From assembly GCA_032158295.1 (NCBI GenBank), contig CM063256.1:2466034-2530033 (forward strand): a stretch of 64,000 nt of DNA, in the 5' to 3' direction. This DNA comes from Pycnopodia helianthoides. Its lineage: Eukaryota > Echinodermata > Asteroidea > Forcipulatida > Asteriidae. The notes beneath the pieces were generated by a model. It ran no database searches. It was given only the letters and a program-made list of their open reading frames with translations, and had not been told where the DNA came from. Positions 34,150-43,726 of the stretch are shown in pieces; position 1 is the first letter of the stretch, and every line of letters begins with the position of its first letter. The translations under genes and the position numbers were made by a program.

Positions 34150-34332
34150 AGCTCCTTTATTGATTGATCGCTGTTATTGGAAGACTCCGCGTTGCGCTGT
34201 TTCGTTTTGTGACTGGATGATCTGTGTTTTAATTCGGGTAATTGAAAGATCTCGGCGCAGTTGCGTAATTCTGTGAAGGTTGCACCTTCTTGGTTATTTG
34301 TATATTTGGCAGCAATTTAAATTTGTCAAGAG
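34150..34332 (+). promoter_or_regulatory. 5' flank of lectin 1, conserved with lectin 2
   Basis: 34250-34332 aligns closely with 46984-47064: 'gatctcggcgcagttgcg...ttctgtgaaggttgc', then 'ggttatttgtatatttggcagcaattt', right up to the start. The conserved stretch probably holds the core promoter and 5' leader. 'tttgtatat' is TATA-like but lies only about 30 bp from the ATG, so it may be leader instead. The transcription start is not determinable. Confidence 0.5.
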
Positions 34333-34633
34333 ATGGCTTGCAAAATGTTGGCGATTAAACTGCTTGGTGTTGTTGGTATAATTACGACGGCAAACTACGC
34401 TGCCGTAAATGGGCGATGTATGACGAAGACCCCGCCATGCCCTCCTACTTGGAGCCAGTGGCAAGACAAATGCTACAAGGTGCATAATACCCTAGTTACA
34501 TATAAAGACGGCAAGAAGATTTGCACTGAGTTGGGTGGTGAGATGGTTGTCCCTCAATCTGAAGAAGAATTACAACACATTGTCAACATAGGCAGCTATT
34601 CTTGGATTGGTTGCAACGACATGGAAGCTGAAG
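34333..34633 (+). CDS. Secreted C-type lectin 1, exon 1
   Basis: First of two exons of a 166-residue secreted, single-domain C-type lectin. Start ATG 34333 (a second ATG at 34345). Residues 1-27 are a hydrophobic signal peptide (KLLGVVGIITTANYAAVNG). The carbohydrate-recognition domain begins with the long-form hallmark CPPTWSQWQDKCYK (about 36-49), then ICTELGG, EEELQHI and WIGCND. The exon ends GAAG|GTTAGT with donor GT at 34634-34635, in phase 1. Joined to the exon at 36351 the reading is EAEG-TWVCLDG, the usual domain core. Such proteins bind sugars on microbes or cells in coelomic fluid or at epithelia (family knowledge). Paralog at 47077. No frame break. Confidence 0.86.
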
Positions 34634-36350
34634 GTTAGTACACAATAACAGAAATGATGATGCAATGTACAGTCCTTATAATTAGATTTATTTTGTGACA
34701 AATCGCCAAAATGCCACCCAGGGTGAGGGCTACAAAGAAAATTAAAAAATAATCTGAAGTGAGAGGAAATTTAAAGTGAGAGAAAATATCTGTTGATGGA
34801 AAACAAGATACAGGTAGGGAGTTCCAAAGTGCAGCGGTGTGGCATTCCGTATTATTAACACGAGTGGCGTCAATCTGTGTTCAACAACTCGAATAAAGAC
34901 TAGAGTTTTCTGTTAAATAAAATCTTCTTTTAAAACTTTGTTTATACAAAATTTTCAAAAATAAAAAAGGCCTACTCACAGCATTGTTTTATCAATACAA
35001 TTTCAATTGTTAAATAATACAAACAATTTGTTAACATTAAAGGGTAAATAAAACGGCTTGTGGGATCTGCTTTATACTTTGGTATATACTCAGTCATTGT
35101 CCATTGTGACATACTTTCAGTTTAATTACTGAACGGTATTTCGATTCACTCTTGAAAGCGAATCTTCTGCGCCGTGTTCATGGGCGTCTGCACGGTGAAT
35201 TCGAAAAATGTCTTTAGTGTTGGAGCCGTCGGCAGGCTCATTAACACTGGAACAGAATTGTAACTTTGGGCGAGGATCTTTTTTGTGTGAAATCCCATGG
35301 CAATCACGCTCGAATTTATGCGAGCAAGACCCAGGCCTAGGGTATTATACAGGATTGGTAGAGCTGACAAAATAGTTAACAGTGTACTGTGTGACCAACC
35401 AAAGTAGGGGGGGGGGAACCAAACAGAAAAACCCAAAACAAACATGCACAATGTTCAGCATGTGAACACGTTGTCCTTAAATTGGTTAAATTAATACTTT
35501 TATATATTTCTTGGTATCAAGATGACACAGACTTGATGATATCATGGTGACGTCATAAGGTATTGAACTACAATAAATCAAAGTTTAATGTTTGTAAAAA
35601 ATCATTACTCGTGAACCACATGTTGGATTTTTACAATCTACACGTCATCGGACAGGTCGTTGAAAGTTTAACAAACGCTACAAAACTTGACCCCATTTGA
35701 TATTGACTTCCGGTTCAAACCGGAAGTTAAAAATTCAAATCTTCAATACTGATTATCTTTTCAGCATGATTTTTGTATCAGGTTGTAGAACGTTAAGTCT
35801 GCTCAAACTTTTGTTTGCACAGCGATAACGATATTTTGATCTTTACAGCTGGTCGAAAAATGACGATAAAGCGCACTTTTAAGTTGACCCGCATTGACGA
35901 CGCACGATAGTGAAAGAACACATGTACACATACCACAGCCACATGTACATTGCACTTGTAGTTTAATTTACGTGGGCATTGCACTGAACAGCTACATGTT
36001 GGCATACATCGTCGCTCGTTGTTTCATTGCATAGTATTGGCCCTGTCACACCTTGACGTTTAAGCCAGCGTATACAAATACGCTGGCGTACGTCGAATAA
36101 GTTATTGGTAAGTATTGTATAAGTTAATGGCCGCCGGACACATTTTTCAAGACTTTCAGCCGGGCTATTTTTCAAGATTGTTGTCAGCCTTTTCCTTTGT
36201 GTTTTTTGCGGTGTGCTAAAGTAATAAAAAAAATACACGATGCTATGTATTTTAGAGGCGGCCTTTTAAAAGGAAGCGGGCGGGGACGCTAAACATGTTT
36301 TTTTGGGGGGGGCCTAATGAGTCTTTTTATTTCGGATTGTCTCGGATCAG
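34634..36350 (+). other. Lectin 1 intron (1717 bp)
   Basis: GT-AG, phase 1. 34634-34980 and 35230-35460 match the lectin 2 intron (47372-47650, 47750-47990) and contain the dispersed element also seen near 2800 and 7700, so that insertion predates the gene duplication. 35460-36330 is not shared with lectin 2. A hairpin GCCAGCGTAT-acaa-ATACGCTGGC lies near 36063-36086. Confidence 0.8.
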
Positions 36351-36550
36351 GTACCTGGGTGTGTTTGGATGGTGACGGTACTACTATTGACAAGCAGGAC
36401 AAGAGATGGGCTCAAGGTCAGCCAGATAATCGCGGCGGCAACCAAGATTGCGCCTTCGCCTTTGCTTCAGCCTGGTACGATAGGGATTGTGATCTTACAC
36501 GCAAGTTAATGTGTCGGCGCCCCGTATCACCAGCACTGTCGTTCCAGTGA
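36351..36550 (+). CDS. Secreted C-type lectin 1, exon 2
   Basis: Acceptor 'ctcggatcag' (AG 36349-36350); stop TGA 36548-36550. It encodes the C-terminal half of the lectin domain: TWVCLDG, then WAQGQPDN, DCAF, WYDRDC and the final LMCRRP. QPD is the motif linked in C-type lectins to galactose-type calcium-dependent binding. The partner motif usually read WND is WYD here, so calcium coordination may be altered. Four cysteines in this exon can pair with those of exon 1. The last seven residues (SPALSFQ) lie beyond the domain and are nearly the same in lectin 2. Confidence 0.86.
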
Positions 36551-37500
36551 AAAGATGCTCAATATTATGAGCAAACTACTTTTTATGCAGATGAAAGCGG
36601 CACATTGCCTTAAAATTGCTCAAAATGTTGTTCTCTGGAATTTGCTCCTTTTTTTTCAAGAGTTGTTCATGCACTAAAACACCTACATGTATACAGAGTG
36701 TTGTAATTAGTGAGTAGTGATTTAAAAAAAACCATAAAGTTGCCTCTGGAAATACAACCAGCGGAATATCTGGCTTTGTGGAGTCAAAAACTTGGTTCAA
36801 AAAATGCGGACTGTGTTTAGTCACGAAAAAAAAGTAATAATCCAAGAGATATTTGTGTCAATCATTGTACTCTACTTTTAAAACATATTTCCAACAATAT
36901 TCATTTTATAACAAACACTTTTCATAGCCCAAATCGCCCAATCCAAAGGCAACATGCCCCTTTAAGTGGTTATTAAACTGCTCATTTGCTTTGTGGTTAT
37001 CATTAAAAACACCAAGTTATTATACTTCGACAATTTTGCTAATTAGTCAAATGAAAAATGTTTTATTAAATCATCCATTTTGATGTTTTAACCAAAGTAT
37101 TTGAAAACTCAAACTTTATTCTGAAAACGGAGCAACACTGTTGTTTCGTGTCGTTCGGGTTTGATCACTGAAGTACTATGTTCACTGTGTCGTAACAACA
37201 AACAAAATATTGGTAAAGTTAAATTTGGTTAAAATATCATAGTTTCATGATTTTGTAAAACATAATAATCATATAAATTTAATAATGCAAGTTCTTTTCC
37301 GATTTGACCGGTTAACAAAAAAAAATTATACTGTTAACAGACTGATATGATGAGCGGTTTGACGATTTCGCATTGTAATTATTTTGTGTTATGACATTCA
37401 ATAATGTTCTGAATAACGTTTCAAGTTTAGAAAGTCTACATGTGTTGTATATAATTATGTGAACAAGGTTCGTTATGTGAGATTTGAAACTGTGCATGTG
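36551..37500. repeat. Lectin 3' flank, copy 1 (related to 38.0, 43.25, 44.97 and 49.05 kb)
   Basis: 36551-37350 is collinear with 49050-49830 ('gctcaatattat', 'gagttgttcatgcactaaaacacc', 'gttgcctctggaaatacaaccagcggaa', 'cggactgtgtttagtcacg', 'ggttaaaat.tcatagtttcatgatt'). 36715-36870 also matches 43245-43440, and 37360-37480 matches 44970-45115 ('gtttcaagt...cta catgt.ttgtatataa.tatgtgaacaagg'). No AATAAA is present; the place where 38048 has AATAAA reads ACTAAA here. Confidence 0.88.
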
Positions 37501-38340
37501 AAGACAGGTATTAATTTAATCTTACGGGTACACGATTTGAACAAAAAATGATGGCCCTAGAAAAGCTGGTTGGTTTAGTCTCAATATTTCAACAACTGTA
37601 CTCTCGTCGTTGTCACTGTCTCCTTTAACAACTATACTTTAGAGCACACTACATTGAATAAACCAACTGGCTCTTACAGAGCCATCGGCTCAAGTTTTTA
37701 AAAAGGGGGACAATGATATGGTGCATCCATAAGACTTAATTGATTAGTAATAATTATTTGATGTAGCAATACGAGTATGACCTAAAATTAACTATTTCAG
37801 GACCTGGCCTTTTCGGACTAGAGGGGGAGGGGGAAGGGGGAACATAATGCCCTCCTCCGTATTTTGGTAGGTTTTTGTGGGGTCAAATATCCCCTCCCCC
37901 CATTATTTTAGATTTTGTTTTGTTTTTGTTTTGTACAAATATACTTTGAAAACTTGTTATTTATTTTTTGTACATAATCAATAACGTAACGTTTTATTAC
38001 TTAGGTCACTTGGAGTGTTCCTTATACTTATTAAGAGTTGTTCTTGCAATAAAACACCTTTAATGTGTTATAATTAGTGAATGGTAATTTAAAAAACATT
38101 GACCTCTGACCCCCGAGACATGTCCCGCGAAATGTATACGTTTGTCAAGCCGTCAATACGATCGTCGGTGTAATGGGCAATAATGCGCGATAAAGAGAAG
38201 TAGCCTGTGACCTGGTAAACCTATCACATGAACACCAGGTAATAATTATACCATTCTCTACTAGACGACATGTGGGTATAGTAAACGCGTCCACACCGCA
38301 CTGTCAAAATGGAGAACCCTGTCTTCGCGTCGTCTACTGT
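37501..38340. other. Intergenic DNA with a short fourth copy of the lectin 3' flank
   Basis: 38028-38100 ('ttattaagagttgttcttgcaataaaacacctttaatgtgttataattagtgaatggtaattta') matches 36650-36725 and 49160-49220. 37800-37900 is G-rich then C-rich. No gene recognised. Confidence 0.6.
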
Positions 38341-38341
38341 A

Positions 38342-38654
38342 CTGCAGCTAGTCTTGGTTCCAAGACCATTGGTGTTTGCTCGGTACACACAATCAGTACC
38401 AACGTTCGGGTGTATACACTGTGCACGTTTGTAATGAATAATCATTGAGGGCGCTGCTGTGACTAGTGTTATTTTCCGACTCACGACATCTGGATCTCAC
38501 CAAGATCTCACTTGGTGAGATCCAGGGAACAAAATTACAAAGCGCCCTCTATGTTTATTCATTACAAACGTGCACAGTGTATACACCCGAACGTTGGTAC
38601 TGATTGTGTGTACCGAGCAAACACCAATGGTCTTGGAACCAAGACTATACTGCA
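38342..38654. repeat. Long inverted repeat: 90-bp perfect arms with a perfect palindrome in the spacer
   Basis: 38351-38440 and 38556-38645 are exact reverse complements over 90 bp; the match continues with a few mismatches to 38342 and 38654. The 115-bp spacer holds TGGATCTCACCAAG-atctca-CTTGGTGAGATCCA (38491-38524), a 14-bp perfect stem. A transcript across this would fold into a long double-stranded RNA. No copy elsewhere in the window. Confidence 0.97.
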
Positions 38655-39849
38655 GCATGCAGGGGGAGGTCTATGGGTGGTATGGCCGCGGGGCTTTGCT
38701 GCTGCGGGTACGTCCCTGGACTCCGAGACGTGGGGACTTGCTACTTAATTATTTAACGTTTGTTTTTTCATTCTTTTTTCATTCATTTATTAACTGGATA
38801 TTATTGGAATACAATAAACAGATGGTAAATGTAACATTTTTAACAAAATAATTGCTCAGTCGTAGTTCAACAGCTGTGACTGGAAATAAGACTAATAGAA
38901 ATTGCCCGCCATTTATGGGAGTCAAAATCTTGAATATTTTTAACCACGATTCATAAGTTACTTAGAGAGTCATAAAAACTTTTACAAAATTCAGCAAACT
39001 CGGGTGGTTCAGGGACTAAAGGGATAATACTTTTTATTTTTTTATTTTTTATTTTATAAAGTTTACTGTTCTTTAATCGTAATTTCACACAAAATTTTGC
39101 TGAAATTGAATACACCACTCATTAACCAAGGAAACATCTGAATGATTTTATTTCTTAAACACTCTTGTCATAAAACCGTATCAAGTATCTTTTTAAATAA
39201 CATATTATACCAATATGTAAAAAGCTCATAGCTCACACATCAACCCTCCATTTCCCACTAGATCTGCGAACCGTATTGTTTCTTCAATTATTACCAACAA
39301 CTTTGACCAATACAAATTTAGCAAAAAACGTTTTATTTAAAAACTCCAATAAATAGGGCCTGTCTGAAATATTATAGCAACAAAATCAAATTTAAATAGA
39401 TAATTATTTTCTTGTTATACCAAGAATACAATTTAGTTTACATGGTAGGTGAACTTAAAAACTAATATTTAGGACTAAGTGAAAATATTTCAGATATTAA
39501 TATCAATGCATGAATACTTGTGGTTATTGAGGACAAAACTGCTGCATAAATTATATATACCTTTATACTTTTCAGGCCCAATTCATAAATTTATATGCCC
39601 TAGCTTGCAATTGCAATAACAAGTCACTCGTGTCGCAGTAAAAAATGATCAATTGAAGGTTGTTGTTGAAGGTTAATTGTTCAGGTTTGGTGATATTCCT
39701 TTGCAGGCTGGGTTAATGAGTTTTTATTCCAGGTGAATTTTTTTTTCTGTTCAGCTTTGTTGCACAATGCCCTGGGAAAACCCCAAACCGAGCAAAAGTG
39801 ACGTAAGTTTTGACCTGGACTGCTGTAGTTGATAAATGGTGTAAACCTG

Positions 39850-40352
39850 GGACAAACTTCATAGAGCTTCTGAACACGGCAAAATCTTGCTTACCACATT
39901 AAGAATATTATTTGGTTTGACCCTTTCACCGATGTGTGTAATGCACTGTACTCAGTACTTCCCCGAGTACCCGAGTTCTGTTTTTCCCCTCTTTTTTCAC
40001 AGAACTCGGGAAAGTATACTGAAAAAATAGTGCTTTACACACATCGGTGAAATGGTAAAACCACATCATATTCTTTATCCCCGGTGCGCAATTTCTTTTT
40101 CGTACCACACTTGAGACAGGGGGTCAACAGTGAAGGGATCCGGGAAAGCGCCCATACCTTATGCGTGTAGCATTGGCTCTAGTGTGGTACGGAAAACAAA
40201 TCGCCCCCGGTGCAAACATAATACCACATTAAGGTTACCAGCCAACATACAATGTCATGAGTACTATATGTAACTGGTTTCCTACTTGTGTTTGCTTAGC
40301 AGAAGTTGTATAGCGATATTTACTGCTAAAGCAACTTTATGATATTTTGCCC
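39850..40352. mobile_element. Family A element with two nested insertions
   Basis: Outer family A ends at 39850 ('cttcatagagcttc') and 40352 ('gcaactttatgatat'). Inside is the foldback element 39904-40223, flanked by a perfect 10-bp duplication CCACATTAAG (39894-39903, 40224-40233). Inside that is the 117-bp element 40088-40204. Confidence 0.9.
40088..40204. mobile_element. 117-bp MITE with 9-bp target duplication, copy 2 only
   Basis: Ends GCAATTTCTTTTTCGTACCACACT and AGTGTGGTACGGAAAACAAATCGC are 24-bp inverted repeats with a few mismatches. CCCCGGTGC is duplicated on both sides (40079-40087, 40205-40213). The paralog at 29612-29620 has a single CCCCGGTGC and no insert. A 9-bp duplication suggests a Mutator-like transposase supplied in trans. 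Confidence 0.92.
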
Positions 40353-40358
40353 TGATCA

Positions 40359-40602
40359 TGGCCCCATTTCATGGCTCTGCTTACTGCCGAATTCTTCGCT
40401 AATACAGAGCAAGCGCCGAATTTCTGCACTAGCTTTGTAAGCGAAGAATGCCTATTAAAACGTGAACCGTGCGTGTATACTACGCACGCGCAAAGCAATA
40501 ATTCCCTGCTATAACCCGTGAAATACAATGACGTCAGCGCGGAACTTCTTCCGTAAGCGCCGATTCTTTGCTTACGGTAAGCAGAGCCATGGAATTGGCC
40601 CA
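40359..40602. mobile_element. Inverted-repeat element family D, second copy
   Basis: Matches 29769-30028 end to end, including the inner 'cgtatactacgcacgcgca' and 'ttgcttacggtaagcagagccatggaattgg'. Confidence 0.8.
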
Positions 40603-40669
40603 AAATATGTATACCGTGCAAGTCTCGCGCGTATTCGAACATTTGCGACCACTTTGGTTCCACGTACAC

Positions 40670-41038
40670 TTTTAATAATTGTCAAAGACTACAGTATCCC
40701 CACTTGGTGTATCCCAACATATGCATAAATAAACAAACCTGTAAACATTTGGTCATCGAAGTTGCAAGCAAATAATGAAAGTAAAAACATATTCGTTGTA
40801 CAGAACTGTGTTTTTTCAAATGCCTGAAGAAGGCATCATGTCTGACGCCTTTATACTCAGATTCAAATATTTTAGTGAGAAAATTACCTCTTTCTCAAAA
40901 ACTAAATTACTTCATTCAGAGGGAGTCGTTTCTCTCAATGTTTTATACTATCAGCAGCTTTCAGGTGCTCCTTATGAAGTAAGTTTTTATGGTAATGTAT
41001 TTTTTGAGTAATTACCAAATGTATCCACTGGCTTGACA
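40670..41038. mobile_element. Family E inverted-repeat element
   Basis: 'cacttttaataattgtcaaagac' at the left and 'gagtaattaccaaatgtatccactgg' at the right are decayed inverted ends. Collinear with 62917-63290 ('aacatatgcacaaa...aaacctgtgaacatttgg', 'cctgagaaaggc...tcaggcc', 'cttt..caagtaagtttttatgg'). Confidence 0.75.
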
Positions 41039-41290
41039 CAAACTCACTTACTTTAATGGGTCCCAATGTTCGAATACAAGTGAGACCCAGACTTGCACAG
41101 TCTATTGGTAACCATGCTTATCACATAGTACACTGTATTTTATTTTATCATCCATCTCACATGCTATATAATTGTGTGTGATAAAGCTTCGTTTAAACTA
41201 AAAACCTGAGAAACCTTACTGATTGTAAACCATACTTGCAAAATCCTGGAAACATTGTACAATCTGATATCATGTTTGCTGAAATATACA

Positions 41291-42452
41291 TGTACAGTGT
41301 GTCGGCAGCTACGATGAATAGCATCGATTAGTTCTTATGGCTCTTGTCATCAATAGGAATAACAGTGTGAGGAGCCGGTTTCCACTGCGTGTTATTAATG
41401 ACTGGGTGGTGGCTCGCTGCTGTTAATAGTTAACATGGATGAAATCATTGAAACTAATTTGTTTGTAAATTTGAGTTTTCTGCCCTGCAATTTTGTTGAA
41501 ATTTGATCGGAAAATTCCGTCCATTTTCGAAGGGTTGGTTTAGAGAGTACACGCATGCATCTCACATCACGCACGCACTGCGTGTACATACACACGCATG
41601 TACGTACACAGTTGCAAGCACAAAGCAAGCACACGCACACTAGCAAGGTCGAGCGGGTAGCGCGGCGCAAAGAAAACAATAACAAAACATAAAATATAAA
41701 AAACCCAATAAAACAAATACATTAATACAAAACTACAACGCTTTGGTCAAGGTTATATCCGCTCCTGCAAAACCCGAGTTCGCTTAAAAAGATGTTTAGT
41801 GTTCAAGACTCTTGCAGTAAATTACTAGAATTGTGGTTCAAAATTCAAAAGATACCCAAGGCTTGTTATTTACGTACATTTTTTGTTGTCCTTCGTTTCT
41901 CATTGAATAATGTATTATTTCAAGTTCATAGGTGATAACAATTAATACCTCTCGTTAACGGCTACCGGTAATTTGGATGGCGATTAATTTTTATTAGGAG
42001 GAACTCAATAGTTTTTGAAGGCATTCAAATGCCCTCACCAATTAATTACTGATTAATAATTGCTCTTACTGATTATTTGGTAAGTCTTTTGTTTTTGACA
42101 GTAATTTCATGATGAAAGAAAATTACATTTTTGGTTATAAATGAGCGTGCTGCATGTTGATACAATAAAACAAACCTGTGAAAATGTCATTTTTAAATGC
42201 TCTATTTTTAACCGTGGGCGATACCTGACCTAAGATTTTTAACAAGAGACGTCAAGGAATCTTTGGTCAGGGAACCAGACTAGTGTTAACGTTGACAGAA
42301 TACCAGCATTGATATTGGTGTCGTGCATCTCAGTGTTATTATGCGTATTGAACATACGAATCCAACATACACGCGCTGTACGTACATGGCCCTTTACTAC
42401 ACAATAATCACGAACACTATTACTTGAAATACCATACAACAGTGTACTTATT
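41291..42452. other. Intergenic DNA, includes the inverted paralog of 32.64-32.96 kb
   Basis: 41530-41660 has alternating 'cacgcatgtacgtac' purine-pyrimidine stretches. 41930-42170 is the inverted relative of 32640-32960. No gene recognised. Confidence 0.5.
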
Positions 42453-42454
42453 TA

Positions 42455-42986
42455 GGGTGCGTTCGATTAGCTTCCCCGGGTCGACCCCGGTGTGTTCACC
42501 CTGGTGAGCCCCTGACATGAGCTAATCGAACGCCAACTTCCCCCAGCATTCACACCAATGCATCTGGGACAGCCGACCCGGAACTACTTTATGTTGTGCA
42601 TTACGTCCGTGGATTCACGAAAAGATCGTAAAATAATTATTATCAAGGTGAAACTGCAACGTTAAATTATTTTAGACGCCCAAAATGATACAGTATTGCC
42701 CATCTTCGAATAAAAAAAATACTTCTGCTCACAAAGTCGCTGTTTAAAAGGCGAACATGTATGTCAAACTTCCTGAAAGTGCCCCGCTGAATTACAAACA
42801 AAATGGTGGCCATTGAGAAAGTTTTTCGTCGTGACGTCATGCACCTCGGTCAGCCCCAAGTGACCCACTCCACAAGCAGGGCACTTGGGGCTGACCCGGT
42901 AGAGCCCCGAGAATGACGTCAAAGCTATTCGAACACACCGGGGGGGGAGACCTGGGTCGACCTGGGGAAGCTAATCGAACGCACCC
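42455..42986. mobile_element. 532-bp PIF/Harbinger-like MITE with TTA duplication
   Basis: Ends GGGTGCGTTCGATTAGCTTCCCC... and the inverted ...GGGGAAGCTAATCGAACGCACCC pair over about 33 bp with one or two mismatches. TTA lies on both sides (42452-42454, 42987-42989). Subterminal repeats 'cttggggctgacc' and 'ggtcagccccaag' form a second stem near 42850-42895. No coding sequence. Confidence 0.85.
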
Positions 42987-43084
42987 TTATTGCGCTGGAC
43001 GTTAATATTCCTCCATGTGCACTCGGATCATCGGAATTGTTTTTAATATTTAAAAAGGTATAGTTTGTGAAAATACGTGACTCG

Positions 43085-43243
43085 CAAGTCACGAGTCCTC
43101 GGGGACAAGTCCGAGTCACGATAGTCGAGTCCGAGTCCGAGTCCGAGTCTTTTGCAGACGTGACTCGAGTCAAGTCCGAGTCACCGAAATTGTAATTCGA
43201 GACGGACTCGAGTCCGAGTCCTGGACTCGAGTCATACAACACT
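43085..43243. repeat. (GAGTCC)n-type degenerate hexanucleotide repeat
   Basis: Runs of 'cgagtccgagtccgagtcc' with interspersed 'gactcgagtc' palindromes, about 160 bp. It abuts the truncated lectin 3' flank at 43245 exactly where the homology to 36715 and 49205 begins. Confidence 0.9.
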
Positions 43244-43244
43244 G

Positions 43245-43442
43245 GTGAGTAGTGATCTAAAAAACATAAAGTTGCCTCTGGAAATACAACCAGCGGAATA
43301 AACGGCTTTGTGGAGTCCAAAAAAAAGAAGAAAAAAAAGCGGACTGTGTTTAGTCACGAAAAAAATTCAAGATATTATGTCAATCATTATGCTCTTATTT
43401 TAAAAAATCTTTCCAACAATATTCATTTCGTAAGGACACTCC
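43245..43442 (+). repeat. Third, truncated copy of the lectin 3' flank
   Basis: 'gtgagtagtgat.taaaaaacataaagttgcctctggaaatacaaccagcggaata' and 'cggactgtgtttagtcacgaaaaaa' match 36712-36870 and 49205-49400. No lectin exon precedes it; the homology is cut by the hexanucleotide repeat. It is the relic of a further duplicated lectin unit. Confidence 0.85.
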
Positions 43443-43659
43443 AGAAAGAGTCCCCTTGCGGTCAAACACGTGACACATCATGTTTAAAAAAATGTATTAC
43501 GCAGTTACAATAATCATCCCAAGGAATAGTAACATACACATTCTTGCAGGTATTTTCCTTGCAGATGCCAAACATTAGAATAAAAATCACACAAATCAAC
43601 GACTATCTTAATTGCCCAAAGAGTGTTCAAGTTTATGATTTTTCCATGTTACTAGACTG

Positions 43660-43726
43660 TGTTGTGTTGTGTTGTGTTGTGTTGTGTTGTGTTGTGTTGT
43701 TTTGTATTGTATTGTATTGTACTGTA
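43660..43726. repeat. (GTGTT)n microsatellite grading into (GTATT)n
   Basis: About ten GTGTT units followed by GTTTT and GTATT units. Confidence 0.95.

Larger units (their letters stand above)
39120..41290. repeat. Segmental duplication, copy 2 (paired with 29.15-31.39 kb)
   Basis: Same block as copy 1, starting around 'aacactcttgtcataaaaccgtatcaag' (39158) and ending near 'ctggaaacattgtacaatctgatatcatg' (41275). It retains a family E element (40675-41035) missing its interior in copy 1, carries a 117-bp insertion at 40088-40204, and has the empty site of the 981-bp TTAA element at about 41050. Confidence 0.92.
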
